A stretch of 13,598 nt of DNA from Streptomyces sp. NRRL F-5727. Its GTDB lineage: Bacteria > Actinomycetota > Actinomycetes > Streptomycetales > Streptomycetaceae. The DNA lies in contig NZ_JOGX01000103.1 of the NCBI RefSeq assembly GCF_000719555.1, positions 1 to 13,598 of the forward strand. The letters run 5' to 3'. Position numbers and translations under genes: made by a program. The notes beneath the pieces are model-generated. The model searched no databases. It was given only the letters and a program-made list of their open reading frames with translations, and was not told where the DNA came from. Below are positions 7,817 to 13,598 of the stretch, one piece after another; position 1 is the first letter of the stretch, and each line of letters opens with the position of its first letter.

Positions 7817-7833
7817 GTATCACTGGCTGATAC
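7817..7833. promoter_or_regulatory. 17-bp palindrome upstream of hisD, possible operator
   Basis: GTATCACTGGCTGATAC is a perfect 6-bp inverted repeat around five central bases. It lies 41 bp upstream of the hisD start in the divergent region, where it could control the his operon, the plus-strand gene at 7994, or both. Another GATAC is at 7851-7855. I know of no regulator with this site. Confidence 0.45.
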
Positions 7834-7935
7834 TCGGCTTGCCGCACGTCGATACGCGCCTCAGTGGCGTCTCCTCGCCGCTCCTGACCGTTAGCGTTCA
7901 GCCCGTCACAGTCCGGGAAGAACGACTGTACGAAT

Positions 7936-7963
7936 CCACCACCCCCGGGAAGCGGAGTGGTGG
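7936..7963 (+). promoter_or_regulatory. Leader hairpin upstream of the beta-solenoid gene
   Basis: CCACCAC (7936-7942) and GTGGTGG (7957-7963) form a perfect 7-bp stem with a 14-nt loop. It is about 30 nt upstream of the GTG start at 7994 and just before the GAGGGGG ribosome binding site (7982-7988), which it leaves free. It may be an mRNA leader structure or simply compositional. The remainder of 7777-7993 shows no gene. Confidence 0.3.
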
Positions 7964-7993
7964 GAGCGCATCGGGGAGAGCGAGGGGGCGGCA

Positions 7994-9589
7994 GTGACCG
8001 AGCCGCACGACGAGGGGATGCCGGACGGTCTCACGGACCCGGAGCGGGCCGTGTGGCAGGCGTTCCGGATCGGCAGGACCTGCGATCTGACGGAGGGGGT
8101 GGCGGAGCGGGACGACCCGTTCGGGGAGGCGGCCTGGGGGCCGGAGCGGAGCGTGCGCGCCGACGTGATGGCGGCGCTGCTGCTCGACGGGCCGCCGGCC
8201 TGGTCGGGCCGGGTGGCCGCGCTGAAGCTGCGCGGGGTGCGGATCACCGGCGTGCTGGACCTGGCCGGCGGGTCGATAGCGCCGTACGTGGAGCTGCACG
8301 GCTGCCGCTTCGACGGCGAGGTGGTGGTGCCGGAGGCCCGGTTCGGCACGCTCCGGATGGTCGGCTGCGCGCTGCCCCGCCTGGAGGCGGCCCGGCTGCA
8401 CACCGAGGGCGATCTGCACCTGCCGCGCTGCCGGGTGCGGCGGGGCATCCGGCTGACGGACGCCCAGATCGGCACGGACCTGCTGATCAACCAGATCCAG
8501 GTGTGGCCGGACGGACGGGGCCGGGCGATCACGGCGGACGGCATGGTGGTGGCGCAGGACGTCCAGGCCGAGCTGATCGAGACGCACGGCGAGTTCAGCC
8601 TGCGCGGCGCGAAGATCGGGGTCTCGCTCAGCCTGCGGGGCAGCGTGCTCCGCTCGGACCGGGGCCGCCGCGCGCTGAACGCGCCGCAGCTGACCGTCGA
8701 GCGGACCCTGTACCTGAACGCGGCCTGGGTGTACGAGGGCGGCGGGCAGTCCACGGCCACCCCGCCGTACGGGGTGGCGCCGGTCCGGGACGCCCGGCGC
8801 AAGCCGGCCGAGTTCCACGGCGGCGTCCGGCTGGACGACGGCCGCTTCGGCGACGCGGTGGACCTGCACCACGCCCGCTTCCTGCTCAGCGGGGCGCGCC
8901 GGGAGGAGCTGTCGCTGCGCCGGATCGTCACCCCGGAGCTGAGGTTCAACGGGGAGCGCCCGGAGGAGGGCCGGGTGGTGCTGAACGGCGCGAAGGTGGT
9001 GACGCTGATCGACCTGTCCACCAGCTGGCCGGGCCCCGGCGGCCTGGCGCTGAGCGGGTTCGTCTACGAGAACCTGGTGCCGTACGGGCACTTCCCGCTG
9101 GCCCGGCGGATCGAGTGGGTGGCGGCGGCGACCCCGGAGTACGCGCCGGAGCCGTACGAGCGGCTGGCGACCGTGCTGCGCAACAGCGGGGAGGATGCGG
9201 ACGCCCGGGAGGTGCTGCTCGCCAAGCAGCGGCGCAGACGGGAGACGCTGCCGGTCGCCGGGAAGCTGTGGGGGTACGTGCAGGACTGGACGGTGGCGTA
9301 CGGCTACCGGCCGGGCCGGGCGGCGCTGTGGATGGCGGTGCTGTGGGCGGCGGGCACGCTGGCCTTCTCCCGGTACGAGCCGGTGCCGATCAAGGAGGGC
9401 GAGGGCCCGGCGTGGAACGGCACGCTGTACGCCCTGGACCTGCTGCTGCCGGTGATCACGCTCGGCCAGGACGGCTACTGGCGCCTGGAGGGCGGCTGGC
9501 AGTGGGCGGCGGCGGTGCTGATCCTGCTCGGCTGGATCCTGGCGACGACGGTGGCGGCGGGCGCGACCCGGCTGCTGCGGCGCGGCTGA
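7994..9589 (+). CDS. Beta-solenoid (pentapeptide-like) protein with C-terminal two-helix membrane domain
   Basis: Predicted 531 residues. From about 75 to 345 there are roughly 20-residue turns such as LKLRGVRITGVLDLAG, VELHGCRFDGEVVV and FSLRGAKIGVSLSLRG, the look of a right-handed beta-helix related to pentapeptide repeats. A helical segment follows (PYERLATVLRNSGEDADAR, about 384-402), then the basic KQRRRRE. The C-terminus has one membrane helix (about 437-455), a YALDLLLPVITLGQDGYW segment (about 479-496) like a pore loop, and a second helix (503-526). Similar Streptomyces proteins are often labelled oxidoreductase; I see no nucleotide-binding GxGxxG or cofactor motif. The arrangement suggests a membrane sensor or 2TM channel with a cytoplasmic solenoid, which is inference. 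The GTG start has GAGGGGG about 6 nt upstream. It diverges from hisD. Confidence 0.8.
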   Translation: MTEPHDEGMPDGLTDPERAVWQAFRIGRTCDLTEGVAERDDPFGEAAWGPERSVRADVMAALLLDGPPAWSGRVAALKLRGVRITGVLDLAGGSIAPYVELHGCRFDGEVVVPEARFGTLRMVGCALPRLEAARLHTEGDLHLPRCRVRRGIRLTDAQIGTDLLINQIQVWPDGRGRAITADGMVVAQDVQAELIETHGEFSLRGAKIGVSLSLRGSVLRSDRGRRALNAPQLTVERTLYLNAAWVYEGGGQSTATPPYGVAPVRDARRKPAEFHGGVRLDDGRFGDAVDLHHARFLLSGARREELSLRRIVTPELRFNGERPEEGRVVLNGAKVVTLIDLSTSWPGPGGLALSGFVYENLVPYGHFPLARRIEWVAAATPEYAPEPYERLATVLRNSGEDADAREVLLAKQRRRRETLPVAGKLWGYVQDWTVAYGYRPGRAALWMAVLWAAGTLAFSRYEPVPIKEGEGPAWNGTLYALDLLLPVITLGQDGYWRLEGGWQWAAAVLILLGWILATTVAAGATRLLRRG

Positions 9590-9605
9590 CCGGCGGGGCG
9601 CCGGT
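9589..9605 (+). terminator. Possible hairpin terminator after the beta-solenoid gene
   Basis: ACCGGCG (9589-9595) and CGCCGGT (9599-9605) form a 7-bp stem with a GGG loop, beginning at the last base of the stop codon. No T-run follows, so it is at best a hairpin of the T-less kind proposed for Streptomyces. Confidence 0.35.
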
Positions 9606-9714
9606 TGCGGGGGCGGGGTGCGTGACGGCCGGGGGGAGACCGGGTGAGATCCGGGTGAAGGGAGACCGGCTCGGCACGCCCGGAGGGTCCCCCGGTGGGA
9701 AGATACGTCCTGCC

Positions 9715-10761
9715 ATGTCCTTCCTCCGCGCCCTGGTCGGCGCCGTCCGCTCGGCCCGGCACGCCCCGCGTCTCGCCGTCGGGCTGACGCCGGACGACGA
9801 CGTGCTGCTGGACGCCCCGGACGACCGGCTCGCGCCGGCGCTGGTGGCGGCCGCGGTCGGCGACCCGGAGCCCGCGGCGAAGCTGCTCGCCACGACCCGG
9901 GACGCCGGCGACTGGGAGGACCGGGACCGCTATGTGGGGCGGCTCGCCACCTTCGCGTACAGCCGGGGCGAGTGGCTGGACCGCTGGAACGAGGTCGCGC
10001 CGCGGGATCCCGACGCCCTGCTGGTGTCGGCGCAGCTCGCGGTCCGCCGGGCCTGGGAGTCGCCGGCCCGCGCCGAGCGGCTGCGCGAGCTGGACCCGCT
10101 GCTGCGGCCGCTCACCGAGGAGGCCGGGCGCGATCCGGTGCCGTGGCGGCTCGCGCTGGACCACGCGCGCGGGGCGCACGCCGGGCACGCGGTCTTCGAG
10201 CGGCTGTGGGAGCAGGCCCTGCTGCGCTCCCCGCACCACTACGGCTGCCATGTCGCCGCGCTGAAGTACCTGTCGGCGCAGTGGTACGGCTCGCACCGGG
10301 CGGCCTTCGACTTCGCGGAGCAGGCCGCCGACGACGCGGCGCCGGGCTCGCTGGTGCGGGCGCTGCCGGTGCGCGCCGCCTACGAGGGGCTGCGCCCGCT
10401 GCCCGGTGCGGGGCGGGCCGCCCCGGCCGGGCCGGCGGTGGACGGGGAGCGGATCGACCGGGCGGCGGACCGGGGCCTGGTGCTGTCGGCGGAGTTCGCG
10501 GTGGGCGACCCGTGGCCGGCCGAGGTGCGGAACCTGCTGGCGTACGTCCTGGTGGAGCGGGGGCGGTGGGCGGAGGCGCTGGCCGAGTTCGGCCGGACGG
10601 GGCCGTACGCGACCTCCTTCCCGTGGGCGGTCGGCGGCCACGATCCGCTGCGGCGGTTCCTGGCCACCCGGGACCGGACGCGGGCCGAGCTGGCGCGGCG
10701 GACTCCGCTGTGGGGGCCCGCGCGCGCAATCCCCGGACGGAGCGGTCCGCGCGGCCATTAG
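9715..10761 (+). CDS. Helical-repeat (TPR-like) protein of unknown function
   Basis: Predicted 348-residue soluble protein with no signal peptide or membrane helix. It is built of short amphipathic helices rich in Ala, Leu, Arg and Glu, with paired-helix patterns resembling tetratricopeptide repeats, for example WRLALDHARGAHAGHAVFER (about 143-162) and LLAYVLVERGRWAEALAEFG (about 273-292). Tryptophans and an HHYGCHVAALKYLS segment (about 175-188) are probably conserved structural positions. I do not recognise a catalytic motif. The ATG at 9715 was chosen because longer plus-strand frames run into other genes. GGGAAG 12 nt upstream is a weak ribosome binding site. It ends 11 nt before the LON-domain gene. 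Role unknown; protein-protein interaction is the usual use of such repeats. Confidence 0.75.
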   Translation: MSFLRALVGAVRSARHAPRLAVGLTPDDDVLLDAPDDRLAPALVAAAVGDPEPAAKLLATTRDAGDWEDRDRYVGRLATFAYSRGEWLDRWNEVAPRDPDALLVSAQLAVRRAWESPARAERLRELDPLLRPLTEEAGRDPVPWRLALDHARGAHAGHAVFERLWEQALLRSPHHYGCHVAALKYLSAQWYGSHRAAFDFAEQAADDAAPGSLVRALPVRAAYEGLRPLPGAGRAAPAGPAVDGERIDRAADRGLVLSAEFAVGDPWPAEVRNLLAYVLVERGRWAEALAEFGRTGPYATSFPWAVGGHDPLRRFLATRDRTRAELARRTPLWGPARAIPGRSGPRGH

Positions 10762-10771
10762 GCTTGGCCGC
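10751..10771 (+). promoter_or_regulatory. Inverted repeat enclosing a -10-like TAGGCT at the LON gene start
   Basis: GCGGCCA (10751-10757) and TGGCCGC (10765-10771) are perfect inverted repeats around the 7-nt TTAGGCT. The loop holds TAGGCT (10759-10764, fits TAnnnT), 8 nt before the GTG at 10773, with no ribosome binding site. This suits a leaderless promoter under an operator, but no good -35 is visible. The TAG is also the stop of the upstream gene. Confidence 0.35.
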
Positions 10772-10772
10772 T

Positions 10773-11510
10773 GTGACCACCGCTCGCCTGCCCCTCTTCC
10801 CGCTCAACGCGGTGCTGTTCCCGGGCCTCGTGCTGCCGCTCAACGTCTTCGAGGAGCGGTATCGCGCCATGATGCGCGCCCTGCTCGACATCGACGCCTC
10901 CGAGCCGCGGCGCTTCGCCGTGGTCGCGATCCGGGACGGGCACGAGGTCGCACCGACCGCGCCCGGGATGCCGGACCCGACGGCGCTGCCGGAGAAGGGC
11001 CCGGCCGCGGGCTTCGGCCCCGACCCGCTGCGGAGCTTCCACCCGGTGGGGTGCGTCGCGGACGCGGCGAGCATCCGGCAGCGCGGGGACGGCTCGTACG
11101 AGGTGATGGTCACCGGCACCACCCGGGTGCGGCTGCGTTCGGTGGACGCGAGCGGTCCGTTCCTGACGGCGGAGACCGAGGAGCTTCCGGAGAAGCCGGG
11201 CGACGAGGCCGAGGCGCTGGCCGAGGGGGTGCTGCGGGCCTTCCGGGCGTACCAGAAGAGGCTGGCGGGGGCGCGGGAGCGGTCGCTGACGACCTCTGAG
11301 CTGCCCGACGACCCGTCGGTGGTGTCGTACCTGGTCGCGGCGGCGGCCATGGTGGACGTGCCGACGAAGCAGCGGCTCCTGGAGGCGCCGGACACCACGG
11401 TCCGGCTGCGCGAGGAGCTGGCGCTGCTGCGGGCGGAGACGGCGGTGCTGCGGCACCTCCCGTCGCTGCCGGCGGTGGAGCTGACCCAGGCGCCCACCTA
11501 CCCGAACTGA
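10773..11510 (+). CDS. Stand-alone LON substrate-binding domain protein
   Basis: Predicted 245-residue protein that begins at once with the Lon N-terminal signature LPLFPLNAVLFPG, then LPLNVFEERYRAMM (about 22-35). A beta-rich first half (VGCVADAASI, YEVMVTGTTRVRLRSV) and a helical second half (about 145-235) match the LON-domain-only family. No AAA+ ATPase and no Ser-Lys protease domain follows, so it is not a Lon protease; the domain usually binds substrate or partner proteins. The GTG start is 11 nt after the preceding gene and lacks a Shine-Dalgarno sequence, which points to a leaderless transcript or coupling. It is followed 27 nt later by the YbaK-like gene. Confidence 0.88.
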   Translation: MTTARLPLFPLNAVLFPGLVLPLNVFEERYRAMMRALLDIDASEPRRFAVVAIRDGHEVAPTAPGMPDPTALPEKGPAAGFGPDPLRSFHPVGCVADAASIRQRGDGSYEVMVTGTTRVRLRSVDASGPFLTAETEELPEKPGDEAEALAEGVLRAFRAYQKRLAGARERSLTTSELPDDPSVVSYLVAAAAMVDVPTKQRLLEAPDTTVRLREELALLRAETAVLRHLPSLPAVELTQAPTYPN

Positions 11511-11537
11511 CGGACCGAGGGAACCGCGGAGGTCCCG

Positions 11538-12035
11538 GTGGCGAAGAAGAAGCAGAAGAACGGCGGCGGCACCCCGGCGACGGTGGCGCTGGCCGCGGCC
11601 GGCACGGAGTACACCCTGCACGCCTACGAGCACGACCCGGCGACCCCGTCGTACGGCGAGGAGGCGGCGGAGGCGCTGGGCGTCACGCCCGACCGGGTCT
11701 TCAAGACGCTGGTGGCGGACGTCGACGGGGAGCTGACGGTGGCGGTGGTGCCGGTCGCCGGGCAGCTGGATCTGAAGGCGCTGGCGTCGGCGGTCGGCGG
11801 CAAGCGGGCGACGATGGCGGACCCGGCGGCGGCCGAGCGGACGACCGGCTACGTGCGGGGCGGGATCTCCCCGCTGGGCCAGCGGAAGCGGCTGCGTACC
11901 GTGCTCGACTCCTCGGCGTGGGAGCACGGCACGATCTGCGTCTCGGCCGGCCGGCGGGGTCTGGAGGTCGAGCTCTCCCCCGCCGACCTGGCCGCGCTCA
12001 CCTCGGCGGTGCCGGCCCCCATCGGCCGCGGCTGA
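11538..12035 (+). CDS. ybaK: YbaK/EbsC-type Cys-tRNA(Pro) deacylase
   Basis: Predicted 165-residue YbaK-domain protein, the usual length. Family members hydrolyse mischarged aminoacyl-tRNA, classically Cys-tRNA(Pro), in trans. The conserved lysine is Lys56 in RVFKTLVA, and the glycine-rich signature GYVRGGISPLGQRKR is at 104-118. A lysine-rich N-terminus (MAKKKQKNGGG) may add affinity for tRNA. The GTG start at 11538 has a strong GGAGG (11528-11532) 5 nt upstream. Exact tRNA specificity cannot be read from sequence alone. It is the last gene of the plus-strand block and converges on the DUF2567-like gene across only 21 bp. Confidence 0.9.
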   Translation: MAKKKQKNGGGTPATVALAAAGTEYTLHAYEHDPATPSYGEEAAEALGVTPDRVFKTLVADVDGELTVAVVPVAGQLDLKALASAVGGKRATMADPAAAERTTGYVRGGISPLGQRKRLRTVLDSSAWEHGTICVSAGRRGLEVELSPADLAALTSAVPAPIGRG

Positions 12036-12056
12036 GCCGGGGCCGGCCGGGGGCGC

Positions 12057-12671
12057 TCAGCGCTGGTACGGGTCCCAGGGGCCGGGCTCGGGGTCGCGGG
12101 GGCCGAAGATCCCGGTCAGGACCAGGTGGACGATCATGGCGGCGAGCGGCCAGGCCAGCATCGCGGCGGCGCCCATCTGGAGTTCGAGGGGGGCGTCGAA
12201 GACGACCTCGGGGCCGACGGCCTTGGCGTGGGCGACCACGTCGGCGGTCGGCCCCAGCCGCGTCCCCAGCCACCAGGCGAGCAGCGAGCCGAGGACGCCG
12301 CCGACGGCGAGCCCCAGGACGAGCGGGACGCCGCCCTTGCGGCGGGCGAGGAAGACGACGAGCCCGGCGACCGCGCCGAAGGCGAGCGCGAGGAGGACGA
12401 AGGTGCCGTCGGCGCCGATCGCGGCCTCCCCCTCGGAGTTCCGCAGATAGACGCCCTTGCCGTCGGAGATCAGCTGGACCGTGGGCGCGAGCCACACCCA
12501 GAGCACCCCGAGCACGGCTCCGGCGACCGCCGAGGCCGCCGTCACCACGAGGCCCTGGACGACCTCGGCCCCGGTGATCGGGTCACCGGCCGGGCCCTGG
12601 TGGTGCGGGGGCGGCGGGGGCCACGCGGGATCGTTCGGCGGCTGCTGGGGAGGCGTCAGGGGTGCGGTCAC
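12057..12671 (-). CDS. DUF2567-like four-helix membrane protein
   Basis: Predicted 204-residue integral membrane protein of unknown function. A proline-rich cytoplasmic-type N-terminus (1-30) is followed by hydrophobic helices at about 38-62, 91-109, 116-137 and 167-190. A conserved-looking loop between helices 1 and 2 contains GKGVYLRNSEGEAAIGADG (71-89). From memory of actinomycete homologues this matches the DUF2567 family; there is no assigned activity. The start is a GTG at 12671. No clear ribosome binding site is seen, and CACGAT lies 6 nt upstream, so a leaderless start is possible. It lies 34 nt downstream of the ABC permease gene and may share its transcript. Confidence 0.75.
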   Translation of the reverse strand: MTAPLTPPQQPPNDPAWPPPPPHHQGPAGDPITGAEVVQGLVVTAASAVAGAVLGVLWVWLAPTVQLISDGKGVYLRNSEGEAAIGADGTFVLLALAFGAVAGLVVFLARRKGGVPLVLGLAVGGVLGSLLAWWLGTRLGPTADVVAHAKAVGPEVVFDAPLELQMGAAAMLAWPLAAMIVHLVLTGIFGPRDPEPGPWDPYQR

Positions 12672-12705
12672 CCCGCCATCGTGCCAGGTGTGCCGGTGGC
12701 CCGCC

Positions 12706-13530
12706 TCAGCGGACCGCGGCCCTGCGGTAGGCCCAGGTGGCGGCGGCCAGCGAGAGCACGCCGACGGCGCCGCAGACGGACAGGTCGACGGCGACGGCCG
12801 ACCAGTCGGGGTGCGGGTCGAAGGCGCGGCCCAGCGCCTCGACGCCGTACGTGGAGGGCAGCAGGTCGCGGGCCCAGCCGATCGGCGCCGGCATCCGCTC
12901 GGCCGGCAGCACGCCGAGGAGCAGCGCGGCGGACATGCCGAGCTGGCCGAGGAGGGTGGCCAGTTCCTGGCGGGGGGCGAGCAGGCCGAGGGCTGCGCCG
13001 AGCCCGGCGAGGGCGGCGCCGGAGAGCGGTACGACGGCGGCGAGCAGCCACAGGTGGCCGAGCGGCAGGCCGAAGAGGACGGCTCCGGTGACGGCGGTGA
13101 CGAGCGTGCCGGGGACGGTGAAGGAGGCGTACGCGCCGGCGGCGCCGAGCACCACGGCGGCGGGCGGCACCGGCAGGGTCGCGTAGTGGTCGAGGCCGCC
13201 GGAGGCGCGGAGCTGGCCGAAGTACTGGGCGAGCAGGTTGAGGGCGACGAAGGCGACGACGAGGACGGTGGAGCCGGCCACGACGGCGCGGGCCTCGGAG
13301 CCGCCGTCGACGACCCCGCGCATCAGGATCATGATCCCGATGGACTGGAAGGTGGCGACGAAGAGCAGCGGGATGCGGGCGACCCGGGCCCGGCTGAGCT
13401 GCGCCTTGTAGACGGCGGCGAGGGAGGGCAGCAGCCGGGCGGGCGGGGCGAGGGGCGCGGCCTCCTCGGCGTCCCGGGCCGGGGCGGCCGGCACGCCGGC
13501 CGGCAGGGCCTCGGCGGGCAGGGTGCTCAA
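12706..13530 (-). CDS. ABC-2 type transporter permease
   Basis: Predicted 274-residue membrane protein with about six helices (roughly 52-70, 83-102, 122-151, 159-185, 191-210, 246-267) after a 35-residue Ala/Pro-rich cytoplasmic tail. The LLPSTYGVEALG motif (about 223-234), before the last helix, is typical of ABC-2 permeases of drug, lipid or polysaccharide exporters. The start is the unusual TTG at 13530, supported by AGGAG 9 nt upstream. No in-frame ATG or GTG is seen between that site and the edge. The partner ATPase is not in the window and is expected just past 13586, on the same strand. Substrate unknown. Confidence 0.82.
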   Translation of the reverse strand: MSTLPAEALPAGVPAAPARDAEEAAPLAPPARLLPSLAAVYKAQLSRARVARIPLLFVATFQSIGIMILMRGVVDGGSEARAVVAGSTVLVVAFVALNLLAQYFGQLRASGGLDHYATLPVPPAAVVLGAAGAYASFTVPGTLVTAVTGAVLFGLPLGHLWLLAAVVPLSGAALAGLGAALGLLAPRQELATLLGQLGMSAALLLGVLPAERMPAPIGWARDLLPSTYGVEALGRAFDPHPDWSAVAVDLSVCGAVGVLSLAAATWAYRRAAVR

Positions 13531-13586
13531 CGCGGACAGCTCCTGGGGGTGACGTGCGGGAGGTGGGGGGTCGCGCCGGGGGCGGG
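13527..13586 (-). CDS. Possible C-terminal tail of the partner ABC ATPase (partial)
   Basis: A minus-strand frame enters from the right edge and ends in TGA at 13529-13527. The stop would overlap the permease TTG as TTGA, copying the 4-nt overlap style of this genome. About 19 codons are visible, ending HVTPRSCPR, with mostly G or C in the third position. The segment is too short to identify; the assignment rests on gene order in ABC-2 operons. Confidence 0.3.
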   Translation of the reverse strand, partial: PAPGATPHLPHVTPRSCPR

Positions 13587-13598
13587 CTGTCTCTTATA
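13587..13598. other. Sequencing adapter remnant (Nextera/Tn5 mosaic end)
   Basis: The last 12 bases, CTGTCTCTTATA, are identical to the first 12 bases of the standard transposase read-through adapter CTGTCTCTTATACACATCT. They are AT-rich in a very GC-rich context. They should be regarded as artificial and mark a contig end. Confidence 0.9.

Noticed and set aside
6484..7830. 448-codon plus-strand frame opposite hisD
   Set aside because: It mirrors hisD codons and has no recognisable motif; hisD signatures are complete on the other strand.
7898..9091. Long minus-strand frames opposite the beta-solenoid gene
   Set aside because: They are low-complexity Arg/Pro/Ala translations with no domain; they also overlap the hisD control region.
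7957..9714. Plus-strand open frame continuous with the helical-repeat gene, giving 934 codons
   Set aside because: It runs in the wrong frame through the beta-solenoid gene and is Gly/Arg/Ala-rich without domains; the real gene starts at the ATG at 9715.
11512..11537. Short dyad GGACC...GGTCC before the YbaK-like gene
   Set aside because: It overlaps the ribosome binding site, is short, and is expected by chance at this GC content.
12053..12063. GCGCTCAGCGC dyad at the convergent gene ends
   Set aside because: A five-base stem with a one-base centre cannot form a useful hairpin and has no T-run, so I do not call it a terminator.
1..13598. CRISPR arrays, tRNA or rRNA genes, integrase or attachment sites
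   Set aside because: I saw no regularly spaced identical repeats longer than the 8-bp boxes, no tRNA-like cloverleaf or rRNA stretch, and no recombinase gene.

Overview
The window reads as a Streptomyces (or very close actinomycete) chromosomal segment. Support: very high GC, strong GC bias at third codon positions, frequent GTG starts, long meaningless antisense reading frames, and an actinobacterial PriA-type isomerase in place of separate HisA and TrpF. It looks like one complete draft contig. The last 12 bases (13587-13598) match the start of the Nextera/Tn5 read-through adapter. The first ~93 bases look like part of a dispersed repeat or insertion-sequence end, a typical place for an assembly to stop.

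Layout, left to right. (1) 1-96: putative mobile-element end abutting the stop codon of a transporter gene. (2) 93-1976, minus strand: an ArsR-like winged-helix regulator and an MFS efflux transporter in a two-gene operon with a GTGA overlap. Upstream lies a phased array of TTGCGCAA boxes and a promoter placed for a leaderless mRNA. (3) 1987-7776, minus strand: histidine operon hisD-hisC-hisB-(54-codon membrane protein)-hisH-priA-(Rid-family protein)-hisF, closed by a strong hairpin terminator. Six of its seven junctions are 4-nt ATGA/GTGA overlaps, so translation is probably coupled throughout. hisG, hisE/hisI and the rest of the tryptophan genes are not here. (4) 7777-7993: the largest gene-free stretch (217 bp), a divergent control region with a 17-bp palindrome and a leader hairpin. 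(5) 7994-12035, plus strand: a beta-solenoid protein with a two-helix membrane domain, a helical-repeat protein, a stand-alone LON-substrate-binding-domain protein and a YbaK-type aminoacyl-tRNA deacylase. (6) 12057-13530, minus strand: a DUF2567-like membrane protein and an ABC-2 type permease whose ATPase partner lies beyond the right edge.

How the genes work together: HisB, HisC and HisD carry out late steps of histidine synthesis. HisH/HisF form the glutamine-driven cyclase and PriA supplies the substrate for HisF; PriA also serves the TrpF step of tryptophan synthesis. The Rid-like protein and the 54-residue membrane protein are passengers with no known role in the pathway. The regulator/MFS pair looks like a self-contained resistance or export module. 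I see no wholly new defence or mobile system. The most interesting unexplained items are the iterated operator with leaderless start, the beta-solenoid/channel-like protein, the small membrane protein inside the his operon, and the repeat at the left edge.
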